A stretch of 64,000 nucleotides of DNA from Bradyrhizobium erythrophlei (GCA_900129675.1 FSRD01000001.1:6871501-6935500), one strand, 5' to 3'; shown: positions 1 through 9,126, counted from the first letter of the stretch. Notes: generated from the letters alone by a model not told the origin. Numbers and translations: made by a program.

Positions 1-1
1 G

Positions 2-337
2 GGCCGACCGACGACGACGGCCTATGTCGGCCTGCATATCGGCCAGGTCTTCTACGGCAATATCGGCAGCGAGGATCGCCTCGATTTCACGGTGGTTGGA
101 CCCGCCGTCAACGAGGTCAGCCGCATCGCCTCGATGTGCAGTTCGGTCGATCGGGAGTTGCTGATGTCGTCCGCGTTCGGCAACGGGCTCGAAGCGGCGG
201 GGCGAAAATATCTGGTGTCCACCGGCCGCTTTGCTCTGCGTGGCATCGGCCATGCGCAGGATCTCTACACGCTCGATCCGGATATTGCCGCGGACGAGGT
301 CGTGGCCGGAAAATACGAGCGGTATCTCGCGGGCTAG
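2..337 (+). CDS. Class III adenylate/guanylate cyclase, C-terminal part (runs off the window start)
   Basis: The frame is open from base 2 and ends at 337, so only about 111 C-terminal residues are present. They include the end of a class III nucleotide cyclase catalytic domain: LHIGQVFYGNIG, then LDFTVVGPAVNEVSRI, which matches the conserved D-(Y/F)-T-V-x-G-x-x-V-N segment of the purine and transition-state-binding region. The product should make cAMP from ATP. The N-terminal sensory part lies outside the window. The stop codon overlaps that of the convergent MFS gene by four bases. Seen: cyclase motif. Inferred: adenylate rather than guanylate specificity. Confidence 0.85.
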   Translation, partial: GRPTTTAYVGLHIGQVFYGNIGSEDRLDFTVVGPAVNEVSRIASMCSSVDRELLMSSAFGNGLEAAGRKYLVSTGRFALRGIGHAQDLYTLDPDIAADEVVAGKYERYLAG

Positions 338-1551
338 GCGGTTTTGCTGGCGCGCAGCGTGTACAGCCCGGCCGCGATCAGCGAAAACACCGTCAGCACG
401 ATGCCGAGCGAAAACATCGCTTCATGCGATAAGGTCGCCGTCAGCCACACCCCGATGGCGGCCGTCATCATCTGCCAGAAGCCGACCAGCGCGGAGGCCG
501 CTCCGGCTTTCTCGCCGAACGGAGAGAGGGCTTGCGCGGTGCCGAGAGGGTTCACGATGCCCATGCCGAGCAGGAACACGCTCATCGCCGCCAGGAACGG
601 CAGGAAGTTGGGCGTGAACAGCGACACCAGCAGGATCGCGATGCTGCCGGCTGCGGCGGCAAAGAGTCCGCCCCGGATCGAGCGGTCGAGCCCGTAGCGG
701 GGCGCGAGCTTCGTTGCAAGCATGCCGGCGGCGAAAACGATCATCACGGTTCCCGCGAAGAACAGGCCGAGCTCAATCGGGGAGAAATGCAGCGCCTCGA
801 TCAGGACGCGGGGCGCGGCCGAGAACATCGAAAACAGTCCGCCCATGATCAGGCTGACGGTCGCGGCCGGCACCAGAAAACGGCGGTCGGCGATCAGGCC
901 AAGATAGTTTTTGGCGATCGCCAGCGGATCGAGCGGGGTGCGCGTCGCGTGATGGGTCTCGCCGAGCACGGTGCCGTAGGCGACGGCGCCAAGTCCGGCG
1001 AAGGCTGCGACCAGCGCAAATTCGGAGCGCCAGCCGAAATAATGGTCGAGCGCGCCTCCGAGCAGCGGCGAGAAGCCGGGAGCGGCCGCCATCGCGATCA
1101 TGATCAGCGCCATCGCGCGGGCCAGTGCTGCGCCGGAGAACAGGTCGCGGGCGATGGCGCGCGACAGCACCGAGGTGGCGCAGGCGCCGGCGGCCTGGAT
1201 CACGCGGCCGGTCAGAAGGCCCGGCAGGTCGGCGGCCAGGCCGCACCAGACGCTGCCGGCGAAGAACACGGCGAACCCGATCAGGACGGGCCAACGCCGG
1301 CCGTAGCGATCGGAGATTGGCCCGACCACGAGCTGGCCGAGCGCGAACACCGCGAGGAAGATGGTGATGGCGGAAGTGACCGCCGCGCTGCTGACGTTCA
1401 GCGAGGCCGCCATCTGCGGCAGTGAGGGCAGCAGGATGTTGGTCGCGAGCGTCCCGGTCGCCGCCAGCGCGGCAAGCACCGCGATCTGCAGCACGGTCGA
1501 GGAGGCCTCCGGACGGGAAGCTGCGTCGATCGCTACGGTTTGCTCGGCCAT
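334..1551 (-). CDS. MFS drug-efflux transporter, Bcr/CflA type
   Basis: A 405-residue inner-membrane protein with about 12 hydrophobic segments, the normal size for the Bcr/CflA group of proton-driven drug exporters. The loop after the second segment carries MFS motif A, GPISDRYGRR. A short soluble N-terminus precedes the first membrane segment. The start at 1551 has a GGGAG-type ribosome site just upstream. A small inverted repeat at 1575-1588 lies in the promoter region, but no regulator gene is adjacent. The 3' end overlaps the cyclase stop by four bases. The substrate cannot be read from the sequence. Confidence 0.88.
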   Translation of the reverse strand: MAEQTVAIDAASRPEASSTVLQIAVLAALAATGTLATNILLPSLPQMAASLNVSSAAVTSAITIFLAVFALGQLVVGPISDRYGRRWPVLIGFAVFFAGSVWCGLAADLPGLLTGRVIQAAGACATSVLSRAIARDLFSGAALARAMALIMIAMAAAPGFSPLLGGALDHYFGWRSEFALVAAFAGLGAVAYGTVLGETHHATRTPLDPLAIAKNYLGLIADRRFLVPAATVSLIMGGLFSMFSAAPRVLIEALHFSPIELGLFFAGTVMIVFAAGMLATKLAPRYGLDRSIRGGLFAAAAGSIAILLVSLFTPNFLPFLAAMSVFLLGMGIVNPLGTAQALSPFGEKAGAASALVGFWQMMTAAIGVWLTATLSHEAMFSLGIVLTVFSLIAAGLYTLRASKTA

Positions 1552-1574
1552 GGGGACTCCCGGTTTGTTATGAG

Positions 1575-1588
1575 ATGATATGTATCAT
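1575..1588. promoter_or_regulatory. Candidate operator upstream of the Bcr/CflA exporter
   Basis: The sequence ATGATA-TG-TATCAT is a perfect 6-bp inverted repeat in an AT-rich patch 24 bases upstream of the exporter start codon. Its size and position suit a TetR- or MarR-type repressor. This is inference only, because no such regulator is encoded next to it. Confidence 0.35.
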
Positions 1589-1668
1589 ATAAACCGGGAG
1601 GAGGAAGCGCCGAGGACCATTTGGCGGGGCATTTAGAAGAAATTTAGAAGAAAATGAACGCCAAGGCC

Positions 1669-1748
1669 GTCATTGCGAGCGAAGCGAAGCAATCCATTGC
1701 CCCGAGCAAAGAATGGATTGCTTCGTCGCGGTGCTCCTCGCAATGACG
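1669..1748. repeat. Bradyrhizobium-type palindromic intergenic repeat
   Basis: Two inverted arms (GTCATTGCGAG at the left, CTCGCAATGAC at the right) enclose smaller inverted copies of GAAGCAATCCATT. The same type of element occurs at 6208-6327. It lies just past the 3' end of the MFS gene at 1754-2998 and could fold into a long hairpin in RNA. Confidence 0.8.
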
Positions 1749-1753
1749 TCCGA

Positions 1754-2998
1754 TCAGCATCTCGCGGGTTCGCCCACCATCTCCGGCTGCCGCGCCAGCG
1801 AGACCGCGGGCGACGCCAGGATCACCAGCGCCTGGACGCCGAAGATCGCGGTGGCCAGATACAGGCACGCTTCCGCGCCAAAAAATCCGCCGACGATGGC
1901 GCCGAGCGCGGAGCCGAGCGGGCGGGCGCCATAGCTCATGATGTTGATCGCGGAGACGCGCCCGAGCAGCGACGGCGGCGTCACCGATTGCCGCAGCGTC
2001 GTGGTCGAGATCACCCACAGGATCGGGCCGACGCCGAGCAGGAAGAAGCTTAAGGCCGCCAGCAGCGGCGTTGGAACGATTGTCGTCAGTGCCATCACCG
2101 CGGCGGCGACGAAGCCGGTCACCGGCCCGAGCCCGATCACGGTGCCGAAGGCGAGGCGGCGCATCACTCGCGTCGCGAGCAGCGCACCGACCACCATGCC
2201 GACGCCGTACATCGCCAACGTGGCGCCGACGCCGGTTGCGGTGAGGCCAAGATGGCGCACCGCATAGGGCACGAACACGGCGAGCAGCAGGAAGGACGCG
2301 GTATTGAAGATGAACTGCGTGATGAACACCGGCCGCAGCAGTGCGTGATGCAGCACGAAGGCCGCACCCTCCTTGATGTCCTGCAGCGGATGGCGCCGCG
2401 GCACCGGCTGCCGCGCGGGCTCGTAAATGCCCGACAGCAGGACGACCGCGATAACGGAGAGCGCCGCGGCAAAGCCGAAGGCCGGCGCGGCACCGACCCA
2501 TCCCACCAGCACGCCGCCGAGCGCCGGTCCGCTGGCGAACGCCACGGTGCGGGCGAGCTCGATCCGCGCATTGGCCGAGGGCAATTGCTGGGGCATCACC
2601 AGCGAGGGCACCAGCGCAGGTGCGGCCACGCTGTAGACCACGGTTCCGCAGACGGCGATGAAGCCGAGCAGCGCGAGCAGCGGCAGCGTCATCAGCCCGA
2701 GCCAGATCAGCAGCAGAATTCCGGCCAGCGCCGCCGCGCGCAAGCCTTCCGCGCCCGCCATCAGCCAGCGCCGCGAGATGCGATCGGCGAGCAAACCGGC
2801 GGGAATCGCGAACAGGATGAACGGCAGCGTCAGTGCGGTCTGCAGCAGGCCGGTCTGGCCTTCGCCGACGCCAAGCAGCAGCACCGCGACGATGGGCGCT
2901 GCGGCCAGCGCAATCTGCTCGGCCGATTGCGCGGCGAGGTTGGACCAGGCGAGGCGGTTGAAGGTCGAGGGCAGCGGCGGGATCTTGGCAGCGGACAT
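1754..2998 (-). CDS. MFS transporter (EntS/MFS_3-like)
   Basis: A 414-residue polytopic membrane protein if started at the ATG at 2998 (MSAAKIPPLP). The same frame stays open to 3298, but that extension crosses the mntH control region and start and is unlikely to be coding. About 12 hydrophobic segments are visible. MFS motif A appears as LADRISRR after the second segment. The pattern resembles the EntS-like exporter branch (siderophore or macrolide efflux), but the substrate is unknown. The gene is divergent from mntH, so the 163-base gap must hold both promoters. Its 3' end abuts a palindromic repeat. Confidence 0.85.
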   Translation of the reverse strand: MSAAKIPPLPSTFNRLAWSNLAAQSAEQIALAAAPIVAVLLLGVGEGQTGLLQTALTLPFILFAIPAGLLADRISRRWLMAGAEGLRAAALAGILLLIWLGLMTLPLLALLGFIAVCGTVVYSVAAPALVPSLVMPQQLPSANARIELARTVAFASGPALGGVLVGWVGAAPAFGFAAALSVIAVVLLSGIYEPARQPVPRRHPLQDIKEGAAFVLHHALLRPVFITQFIFNTASFLLLAVFVPYAVRHLGLTATGVGATLAMYGVGMVVGALLATRVMRRLAFGTVIGLGPVTGFVAAAVMALTTIVPTPLLAALSFFLLGVGPILWVISTTTLRQSVTPPSLLGRVSAINIMSYGARPLGSALGAIVGGFFGAEACLYLATAIFGVQALVILASPAVSLARQPEMVGEPARC

Positions 2999-3110
2999 GG
3001 CGTGATTCCCTAAAATGTCGATTGGCCGCCATTGTCGGGGGTCGGGGCCCCCAAACCCACCCGGTTCCCGACAGGGCGGGCGGGATTGGCGTCCTAACCA
3101 CCCGTCCAGA

Positions 3111-3134
3111 TGCAGTTGCAAATGAGTTGCATTA
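3111..3134. promoter_or_regulatory. Mur/Fur-like metal-responsive site upstream of mntH
   Basis: The segment contains TTGCAA-ATGAG-TTGCAT within an AT-rich repeat beginning TGCAGTTGCAAA, 28 bases before the mntH start. Repression of mntH by manganese-loaded Fur (acting as Mur) through such TTGCAAA-type repeats is established in Bradyrhizobium japonicum. That this copy is the operator here is inference from sequence and position. Confidence 0.5.
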
Positions 3135-3161
3135 AGATTGGTTATCCGCCATCTTGCTGGT

Positions 3162-4544
3162 ATGGATGCGAGATCACCGAGTTTGCCACCGGATTCACTG
3201 CCAAACCTGGCTTCGAGCGCTCGAGGCTGGCGCATTGAGGCGGCCGCAGACACCCGGCTGAGCCTGCCGGAGGTGAACGGGACCGTTGCTGTCCCCACCG
3301 GCGGGCACTGGGTACGTCGGCTGCTGGCCTTTGCCGGTCCCGGCTATTTGGTTTCCGTCGGCTACATGGACCCGGGCAACTGGGCGACCGATCTCGCGGG
3401 CGGTTCGAAGTTCGGCTACACGTTGCTGTCGGTCATCCTGCTCTCGAACCTGATGGCGATCCTGCTGCAGGCGCTCGCAGCAAGGCTTGGCATCGTCACC
3501 GGTCGCGATCTCGCCCAGGCCTGCCGCGCCAGCTATTCGCGGCCCGTCAACTTCCTGCTTTGGCTGGCCTGCGAGGCGGCGATCATCGCCTGCGATCTGG
3601 CCGAAGTGATCGGCACCGCGATCGCGCTGAAATTATTGTTCGGCATTCCCCTGATCGGCGGCGCGCTGCTGGCGGCGCTCGACGCCTTCCTGCTGCTGTT
3701 TTTGATGAACAAGGGCTTTCGTTTCCTCGAAGCGTTCGTCGTTGCGCTCCTGATCGTCATCGCTGTCTGCTTTACGATCCAGATCGCAGCCGCGGCGCCG
3801 CCGATCGCCGCGATGCTAAGGGGATTTGTGCCGTCGCGCGAGATCGTCACCAACCCCGAGGTGCTCTACATCGCCATCGGCATCATCGGCGCCACGGTGA
3901 TGCCGCATAATCTCTATCTGCACTCCTCGATCGTGCAGACCCGCGCCTACGAACGTTCCGACGCGGGCCGCCGTGACGCGATCAAATGGGCGACGGCGGA
4001 TTCGACCATCGCGCTGATGTTGGCTTTGTTCATCAACGCCGCGATCCTCGTCGTCGCGGCCGCGACCTTCCACAAGAGCGGGCATGCCGACGTTGCCGAA
4101 ATCGGCCAGGCCTTCGAGTTGCTGTCGCCGCTATTGGGCCTCGGTATCGCATCGACGCTGTTTGCGGTAGCGCTGCTCGCCTCCGGCCTCAACTCGACCG
4201 TGACGGCGACGCTGGCCGGCCAGATCGTGATGGAGGGTTTTCTCGACCTGCGGCTTCCCAGCTGGGCGCGGCGGCTTGTCACCCGGGGTATCGCCATCGT
4301 CCCGGTGGTGATCGTCACCGCGTTGTATGGCGAGCGCGGCACCGCCGATTTACTCGTCTTCAGTCAGGTCGTGCTGTCGATGCAGCTTCCGTTCGCCGTG
4401 ATTCCGCTGGTGCGGTTTGTCTCGGACAAGCGAAAGATGGGTGATTTCGCGATATCGCGTTCCGTCGCCGCCGCGGCGTGGATCGTGGCTGCTGTCATCG
4501 TGGTTTTGAACGTGAAGCTGCTGCTCGATATGTTGTTTGGATGA
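3162..4544 (+). CDS. mntH: Nramp-family divalent metal (Mn2+) transporter MntH
   Basis: A 460-residue inner-membrane protein with 11 hydrophobic segments, from the ATG at 3162; an in-frame TTG at 3138 is a less likely start. The Nramp signature DPGNW lies at residues 70-74 in the first membrane segment. The second metal-binding motif, MPHNLYLHSS, lies near residue 247 in segment 6. Together these residues ligand Mn2+ or Fe2+, and transport is proton-coupled. The long, hydrophilic N-terminal stretch of about 50 residues is variable in the family. Regulation is probably by Mn2+ through the site at 3111-3134. The gene is followed by palindromic repeats. Confidence 0.93.
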   Translation: MDARSPSLPPDSLPNLASSARGWRIEAAADTRLSLPEVNGTVAVPTGGHWVRRLLAFAGPGYLVSVGYMDPGNWATDLAGGSKFGYTLLSVILLSNLMAILLQALAARLGIVTGRDLAQACRASYSRPVNFLLWLACEAAIIACDLAEVIGTAIALKLLFGIPLIGGALLAALDAFLLLFLMNKGFRFLEAFVVALLIVIAVCFTIQIAAAAPPIAAMLRGFVPSREIVTNPEVLYIAIGIIGATVMPHNLYLHSSIVQTRAYERSDAGRRDAIKWATADSTIALMLALFINAAILVVAAATFHKSGHADVAEIGQAFELLSPLLGLGIASTLFAVALLASGLNSTVTATLAGQIVMEGFLDLRLPSWARRLVTRGIAIVPVVIVTALYGERGTADLLVFSQVVLSMQLPFAVIPLVRFVSDKRKMGDFAISRSVAAAAWIVAAVIVVLNVKLLLDMLFG

Positions 4545-4560
4545 GGTCCGACAACTGTCA

Positions 4561-4654
4561 TCGCCCGGCTTGACCGGGCGACCCAAATTCCAGAGACGTT
4601 AGTGATTCAATCGAGAGGCCGCGGCGTACTGGGTCACCCGCCTTCGCGGGTGAC
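4561..4654. repeat. Two short GC-rich hairpin repeats
   Basis: TCGCCCGG-CTTGA-CCGGGCGA occupies 4561-4581 and GTCACCCGC-CTTC-GCGGGTGAC occupies 4633-4654. Both are perfect or near-perfect palindromes of a REP-like kind, between the convergent mntH and bpt genes. They may act as a bidirectional transcription barrier. Confidence 0.65.
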
Positions 4655-4665
4655 GACGAGTGGAG

Positions 4666-5442
4666 TCAATCCTGCGGCTCGGACGGCACTTCGCCGGTCG
4701 CGTCGACCCGCAGCCAGCCGGACGGCGCCAGCCGCTGCTGCGGCAGGAAGCGGCCCTTGTAGTCCATCTTCTTGGAGCCTTCGATCCAGTAGCCGAGATA
4801 GACGTAAGGCAGCCCCAGCCGTCGCGCGCGCGTAATGTGGTCGAGGATCATGAAGGTGCCGAGCGAGCGGCTCTCTTCCGACGGTTCGAAGAACGAATAC
4901 ACCATCGACAGCCCGTCGCTCAGCACATCCGTCAGCGCGACCGCGACCAGCTCCTCGCCGCGGCCGGTGATGCCGGAGTCGATGCTGCGTCGGCGGTATT
5001 CGATGATGCGGGTTTCGACGTGGCTGTCCTCCACCATCATGGCGTAGTCGAGCACGGTCATGTCGGCCATGCCGCCATGGCGGTGGCGCTTATCGAGATA
5101 GGCGCGAAAGACCGAATATTGTTCCGAGGTGGGCACCGCGCTGCGCTGCTCGCCGATGATGTCGGCGTTGCGCGCCATGACTTTCCGGAAATTGCGCGAG
5201 AGCCGGAATTCGTTGGCGATCACGCGCACCGACACGCAGGCGCGGCACTGGTCGCAGGCCGGCCGGTAGGCGATCGACTGGCTGCGCCGGAAGCCGCCAT
5301 GGGTCAGCAAATCGTTGAGATCGCCTGCCTTGTCGCCGACCAGATGGGTGAACACCTTGCGTTCGTGCCGGCCGGGCAGATACGGGCAAGGCGACGGCGC
5401 CGTCAGGTAGAATTGCGGGGTGTCACGCGAATGCTGGGTCAC
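4666..5442 (-). CDS. bpt: Aspartate/glutamate leucyltransferase (arginyl-tRNA--protein transferase family)
   Basis: A 258-residue protein of normal length for bacterial Bpt. It has the ATE N-terminal domain with CPYLPGRHERKVFTHL near residues 19-34 and CDQCRACVSVRV near residues 63-74, where cysteines are characteristic. The ATE C-terminal GNAT-like domain contains DHITRARRLGLPYVYLGYW. It transfers leucine from Leu-tRNA to N-terminal Asp or Glu, marking proteins for ClpS/ClpAP degradation (N-end rule). It lies in the same direction as the RDD gene and hemB. Confidence 0.92.
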   Translation of the reverse strand: MTQHSRDTPQFYLTAPSPCPYLPGRHERKVFTHLVGDKAGDLNDLLTHGGFRRSQSIAYRPACDQCRACVSVRVIANEFRLSRNFRKVMARNADIIGEQRSAVPTSEQYSVFRAYLDKRHRHGGMADMTVLDYAMMVEDSHVETRIIEYRRRSIDSGITGRGEELVAVALTDVLSDGLSMVYSFFEPSEESRSLGTFMILDHITRARRLGLPYVYLGYWIEGSKKMDYKGRFLPQQRLAPSGWLRVDATGEVPSEPQD

Positions 5443-5520
5443 GTCAGTTCGTCAGGCCTCCGAAGCAACTGGTCACAGCATCGCGCCGCGGAGGCTGACG
5501 GTCAATTAATTTAGTCCTGG

Positions 5521-6072
5521 TCAATAGCTGCGCGCGGCCGGTGCGACCTGGGTCCGCACCGAACTGTTGATAATTACGGTTCCAAGGATGATGTCGTGCA
5601 GCAGCCGGCGGCGGCCATTGAACAGCCCGACGAGGAGCACCAGCGGGGTCAGGAACGAGATCGAGACGTAGAACAGCACCGCATGGGTGGCGCCGAGCAC
5701 GAAATAACCCGGTGCGCCGTACCAGGTGCGCAATTCCAGATCCATCGCGCGCATCCCCATGGTGGCCGAATGCGGGCCGCCCAGCGAGGCGCCGTAATAG
5801 ACGATCGCCCAGACGATCGAGGCCGGCCACGCCAGCCAGAACAGCGCCCAGCCTAACCCGAGCGTAATCAGGCCGAACACGGCGATGAAGACGTAACCCA
5901 GGATGACCGGGATCGACAGCACGACGAGGTCGATGAGGAACGCAAACACCCGTCGCGTCAGCACGCCGCGAAACAATTCCGGCTGCAAATAAGGATCGAA
6001 GGCGTGCGGCTGCACCCCGCCGCCGTTGCGCCAGGCACCGCCACCCATGTTACCCGAACCGCTATAAGACAT
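5521..6072 (-). CDS. RDD-family integral membrane protein
   Basis: 183 residues from the ATG at 6072 (MSYSGSGN). A glycine-rich polar N-terminus of about 40 residues is followed by RVFAFLIDLVVL, the Arg-Asp pair that defines the RDD domain. Three or four hydrophobic segments follow, with GASLGGPHSATMGMRAMDL between them. The function of the family is poorly defined, with proposed transport or stress roles. It lies between hemB and bpt on the same strand, but the gap to hemB contains a 120-base repeat, so co-transcription is uncertain. Confidence 0.85.
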   Translation of the reverse strand: MSYSGSGNMGGGAWRNGGGVQPHAFDPYLQPELFRGVLTRRVFAFLIDLVVLSIPVILGYVFIAVFGLITLGLGWALFWLAWPASIVWAIVYYGASLGGPHSATMGMRAMDLELRTWYGAPGYFVLGATHAVLFYVSISFLTPLVLLVGLFNGRRRLLHDIILGTVIINSSVRTQVAPAARSY

Positions 6073-6207
6073 GACCCGTCCTCCGACATGGCGTCCGGTG
6101 CAGCAGATGGGAACCGGCCCGGGGCGTGCCAAGGCCCGCCAGCATTAACAAGCTGCAATATTCGGGCGATTTGGGGGCTACCCGTCGTCCCGGCTGTCCC
6201 TCATCCC

Positions 6208-6327
6208 GTCATTGCGAGGAGCAAGGCGACGAAACGATCCATCCATCCGCGTGCGCCGCGCGATGGATTGCTTCGCGGAGCCTGTCATCGGGCGCGCATT
6301 CGCGCGACCCGTTGGCCCGCAATGACG
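6208..6327. repeat. Bradyrhizobium-type palindromic intergenic repeat (second copy)
   Basis: It begins GTCATTGCGAGGAGC and ends with the inverted GCAATGACG. Inside are GATCCATC and GATGGATTGCTTCG arms. It has the same architecture as 1669-1748 and lies between hemB and the RDD gene. Confidence 0.8.
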
Positions 6328-6343
6328 TGGAAGGGGCGGGGGT

Positions 6344-7405
6344 CTACCCTTCGCTCTTCAGCTTCTCCGCCGCCTTCGGCGCGAAGTAGGTCAAAATACC
6401 GTCGGCGCCGGCGCGCTTGAAGCCGACCAGGCTTTCCATCATCGCGCGGTCGCCGTCGATCCAGCCATTGTTGGCGGCGCCTGCGATCATCGCGTATTCG
6501 CCGGACACCTGGTAGACGAAGGTCGGCATCGCAAAGGTGTCCTTCACCCGCCGCACGATGTCCAGATAGGGCATGCCGGGCTTCACCATCACCATGTCGG
6601 CGCCTTCGGCGATGTCGAGTTCGACCTCGCGCAGCGCTTCGTCGGAATTGGCGCTGTCCATCTGGTAGGTGCGCTTGTCGCCGGTTAGCGTTTTCGCCGA
6701 ACCGATGGCGTCGCGGAACGGGCCGTAGAAGGCGGAGGCATATTTGGCCGCATAGGCCATGATCTGCACTTCGAGGAAGCCGGCCTGATCCAGCGCCTCA
6801 CGGATGGCGCCGACGCGGCCGTCCATCATGTCGGAGGGCGCGATGATGTCGCAGCCGGCTTCGGCCTGCACCAGCGCCTGCCGCACCAATACCGCCACCG
6901 TTTCATCGTTGAGGATCTTGCCGTCCTCGATCAGCCCGTCATGGCCGTGGCTGGTGAAGGGATCGAGTGCAACGTCGCAGAGCACGCCAAGATCCGGGAA
7001 CTCTTTTTTGATCGCGCGCACCGACTGGCAGACCAGATTGTCGGCATTCAGCGCCTCGGAACCCTCTTCGTCGCGCAGCGAAGGCTCTGTGTAAGGGAAC
7101 AGCGCGAGGCAGGGGATATTCAGCTTGACCGCGCGCTCGGCATCCCGGACCGCCTGATCGACGGTAACGCGGTCGACGCCGGGCATCGAAGCGACGGCGG
7201 TCCTTTTGTTCTGACCATCAACGACGAACAGCGGCCAGATCAAATCGTTGGTCGTCAGCACGTTTTCCCGCACCAGCCGCCGCGCCCATTCCGCCTTGCG
7301 GTTGCGCCGGGGGCGGATCGTCAGGTCGAGCGGGGGCGAGGAGAGGGCGGTCGGCCGCCGGGGCGCGTCGCGCATTTCGATCGGACGCCCGAATTTGATC
7401 GCCAT
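6344..7405 (-). CDS. hemB: Delta-aminolevulinic acid dehydratase (porphobilinogen synthase)
   Basis: 353 residues, start at 7405 behind a GAGGAG ribosome site. It condenses two 5-aminolevulinate molecules into porphobilinogen for heme synthesis in the cytosol. The Schiff-base lysine lies in MVKPGMPYLD near residue 275. The metal region reads CDVALDPFTSHGHDG, with aspartates where zinc enzymes have three cysteines. That is the Mg2+-type site described for Bradyrhizobium HemB. YQVSGEYAMI near the C-terminus is also conserved. No oxygen-responsive box is visible upstream. Confidence 0.96.
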   Translation of the reverse strand: MAIKFGRPIEMRDAPRRPTALSSPPLDLTIRPRRNRKAEWARRLVRENVLTTNDLIWPLFVVDGQNKRTAVASMPGVDRVTVDQAVRDAERAVKLNIPCLALFPYTEPSLRDEEGSEALNADNLVCQSVRAIKKEFPDLGVLCDVALDPFTSHGHDGLIEDGKILNDETVAVLVRQALVQAEAGCDIIAPSDMMDGRVGAIREALDQAGFLEVQIMAYAAKYASAFYGPFRDAIGSAKTLTGDKRTYQMDSANSDEALREVELDIAEGADMVMVKPGMPYLDIVRRVKDTFAMPTFVYQVSGEYAMIAGAANNGWIDGDRAMMESLVGFKRAGADGILTYFAPKAAEKLKSEG

Positions 7406-7609
7406 ATGATGGTTACTCCTCGACGGCGGGATAGGATTGGTCCAATTCTAGCACCTTGCCGGGGCCCCGTCACCGCACCGTTGATTTACCGCAACGGCAA
7501 TTGATTTTACCGCCCCGCCGGGCCAAGACTCGGTCCATGACGACATCTTTCCGGCTCATGAGCTCCGATTCCCAGATTCAATCTCAGGTCCAATCCTGGG
7601 TCCAATCCG

Positions 7610-8071
7610 ATGTCTGACACCTCTACGCGCGAGCAGTCGCGGGACAACGCCATGTCGGCGGCGGCGATCTCGTCCGAACGGATCGAGCCCGACGATAATG
7701 CGTGGACGCGGCGGCTGGTCTTGTTTCTGCGCATCATGGCGGTGGTCTCGATCGCCAAGGGCCTCTACCACTGGGCGCAGGTGACGGGCTTCGTCGGCGG
7801 CGAGGAAGAGGCGTTCGAAAACCAGTCGATGGCCTGGCAGACCGCGACGATCTATTTCGCGGTGATCGAACTTGTGGCCGCGGTCGGCCTGTGGCTCGCG
7901 ACTCCATGGGGTGCGGTGGTGTGGCTCACGACCGTGGTGTCGATGGCGGTGATCGAGCTGATGTTTCCGGGGATCTACGGCGGCAGCCTGACCGTGGTGG
8001 GTTTCGAGGCCGTGATGCTGGCGGCGTATCTCGCGCTCGCCTGGATGGCCGCGCGCGAACGCCCGCCATAG
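7610..8071 (+). CDS. DUF6163-like small integral membrane protein
   Basis: 153 residues. A hydrophilic N-terminus of about 40 residues precedes four hydrophobic segments (near residues 43-60, 80-98, 102-120 and 125-145). I assign it to the DUF6163 type from memory of Bradyrhizobium proteins encoded next to ldtR; the role is unknown. Its ATG at 7610 lies 204 bases from the divergent hemB start. Downstream is a repeat-bearing gap before ldtR. Confidence 0.7.
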   Translation: MSDTSTREQSRDNAMSAAAISSERIEPDDNAWTRRLVLFLRIMAVVSIAKGLYHWAQVTGFVGGEEEAFENQSMAWQTATIYFAVIELVAAVGLWLATPWGAVVWLTTVVSMAVIELMFPGIYGGSLTVVGFEAVMLAAYLALAWMAARERPP

Positions 8072-8115
8072 GCTCTTCCGTCTCGATAGCAGCTTGCTGC
8101 GCATTCTGTGGCTTC

Positions 8116-8214
8116 ATGGTTCGAGACGGGCGGCGTTGCGGCGCCCCTCACCATGAGGGTCCAGCGAGCCCAAGACCTCAACCTGAGGAGCACGCGTCAG
8201 CGTGCGTCTCGAAG
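8116..8214. repeat. Palindromic repeat of the CATGGTTCGAGACG type
   Basis: The left arm has CATGGTTCGAGACG...CTCACCATGAGG and the right arm has CCTGAGGAGC...GTCTCGAAGGATGA. A related element lies at 15280-15373. The rest of the 8072-8610 gap shows no gene; it holds this repeat and then the AT-richer leader of ldtR. Confidence 0.7.
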
Positions 8215-8610
8215 GATGATGCCACCGAACTTCAATTGGCCTAACCCACCTGCGTGCAGGAATCGCCACGCGACCGCGTAAGATTTTCCGAAAATTTGCC
8301 GGTAACCCTTTGCTCACCGTAAAGGGTTCCCTCACACCTGTTACAGAGGCGTTTCGAATTTGAACGAACCTGTTTCCGAATGCGACAGGGGACACAGACG
8401 AAGCGTGAACAGGGGCCTGTCACCGTCAATGAAAGGTTGCGAAAAGCCCTTATGTCATGGGCTTAATCCGCGATTCACTGTCTTAAATTCATGATCTCTT
8501 TATTGTCTTATTTAAGCTGATCTTCAAACGCCCCCCTTAAGTTGAAGCTATCAGGCGGGACACAAGTTTCGTCGAAATAAGTCGATAAAAACGACTACAG
8601 GGGAAGTGTC

Positions 8611-9126
8611 ATGATCAAAGCCGTTGCAACGGCGGTGGAAACCGCTGAACGCTCTGCCGGTCAAGCTCCGGTGCAGCCGCTCTATCTTGAAGCATTGACT
8701 TTGGTAGAGCGGTTGCATCGTCGCCTGCTCGACGTCATCAAGGATGAATTCGATCGCCGCGGCCGCGCCGACATCAATTCGGTGCAGGCGCTGTTGCTCT
8801 ACAACATCGGCGACAAGGAATTGACCGCGGGCGAACTGCGCACGCGCGGTTATTACCTCGGCTCCAACGTCTCCTATAACCTCAAGAAGCTCGTCGAACT
8901 CGGCTTCCTCGATCATCAGCGCAGCCGCGTCGATCGCCGCTCGGTCCGCATCCGCTTGACGGCGCAGGGCCAGGAAATCCGCAAGATCGTCGACGCGCTC
9001 TATCAGAAGCACGTCAAGACCGTGGAGCAGGTCGGCGGCATCTCGAACGAAGAGTTCGCGACGCTGAACAAGTCGCTGCACCGGCTCGAGCGGTTCTGGA
9101 CCGACCAGATCCTGTATCGGCTCTGA
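8611..9126 (+). CDS. ldtR: LdtR, MarR-family winged-helix regulator
   Basis: 171 residues with a MarR-type winged helix at about residues 45-125. The recognition helix region reads LGSNVSYNLKKLVELG and the wing contains RSRVDRRSVRIRLT. It matches the LdtR group of Rhizobiales (first characterised in Liberibacter), which controls an L,D-transpeptidase and stress tolerance. The start at 8611 sits behind AGGGGAAGTGTC. It is a single transcription unit with a long AT-rich leader (about 8450-8610). No L,D-transpeptidase gene lies nearby. Confidence 0.82.
   Translation: MIKAVATAVETAERSAGQAPVQPLYLEALTLVERLHRRLLDVIKDEFDRRGRADINSVQALLLYNIGDKELTAGELRTRGYYLGSNVSYNLKKLVELGFLDHQRSRVDRRSVRIRLTAQGQEIRKIVDALYQKHVKTVEQVGGISNEEFATLNKSLHRLERFWTDQILYRL

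Noticed and set aside
532..1425. Long plus-strand open frame (297 codons) across the Bcr/CflA exporter
   Set aside because: It is antisense to a clear MFS gene, rich in Arg/Glu/Gln/His, and has no domain: a GC-rich shadow frame.
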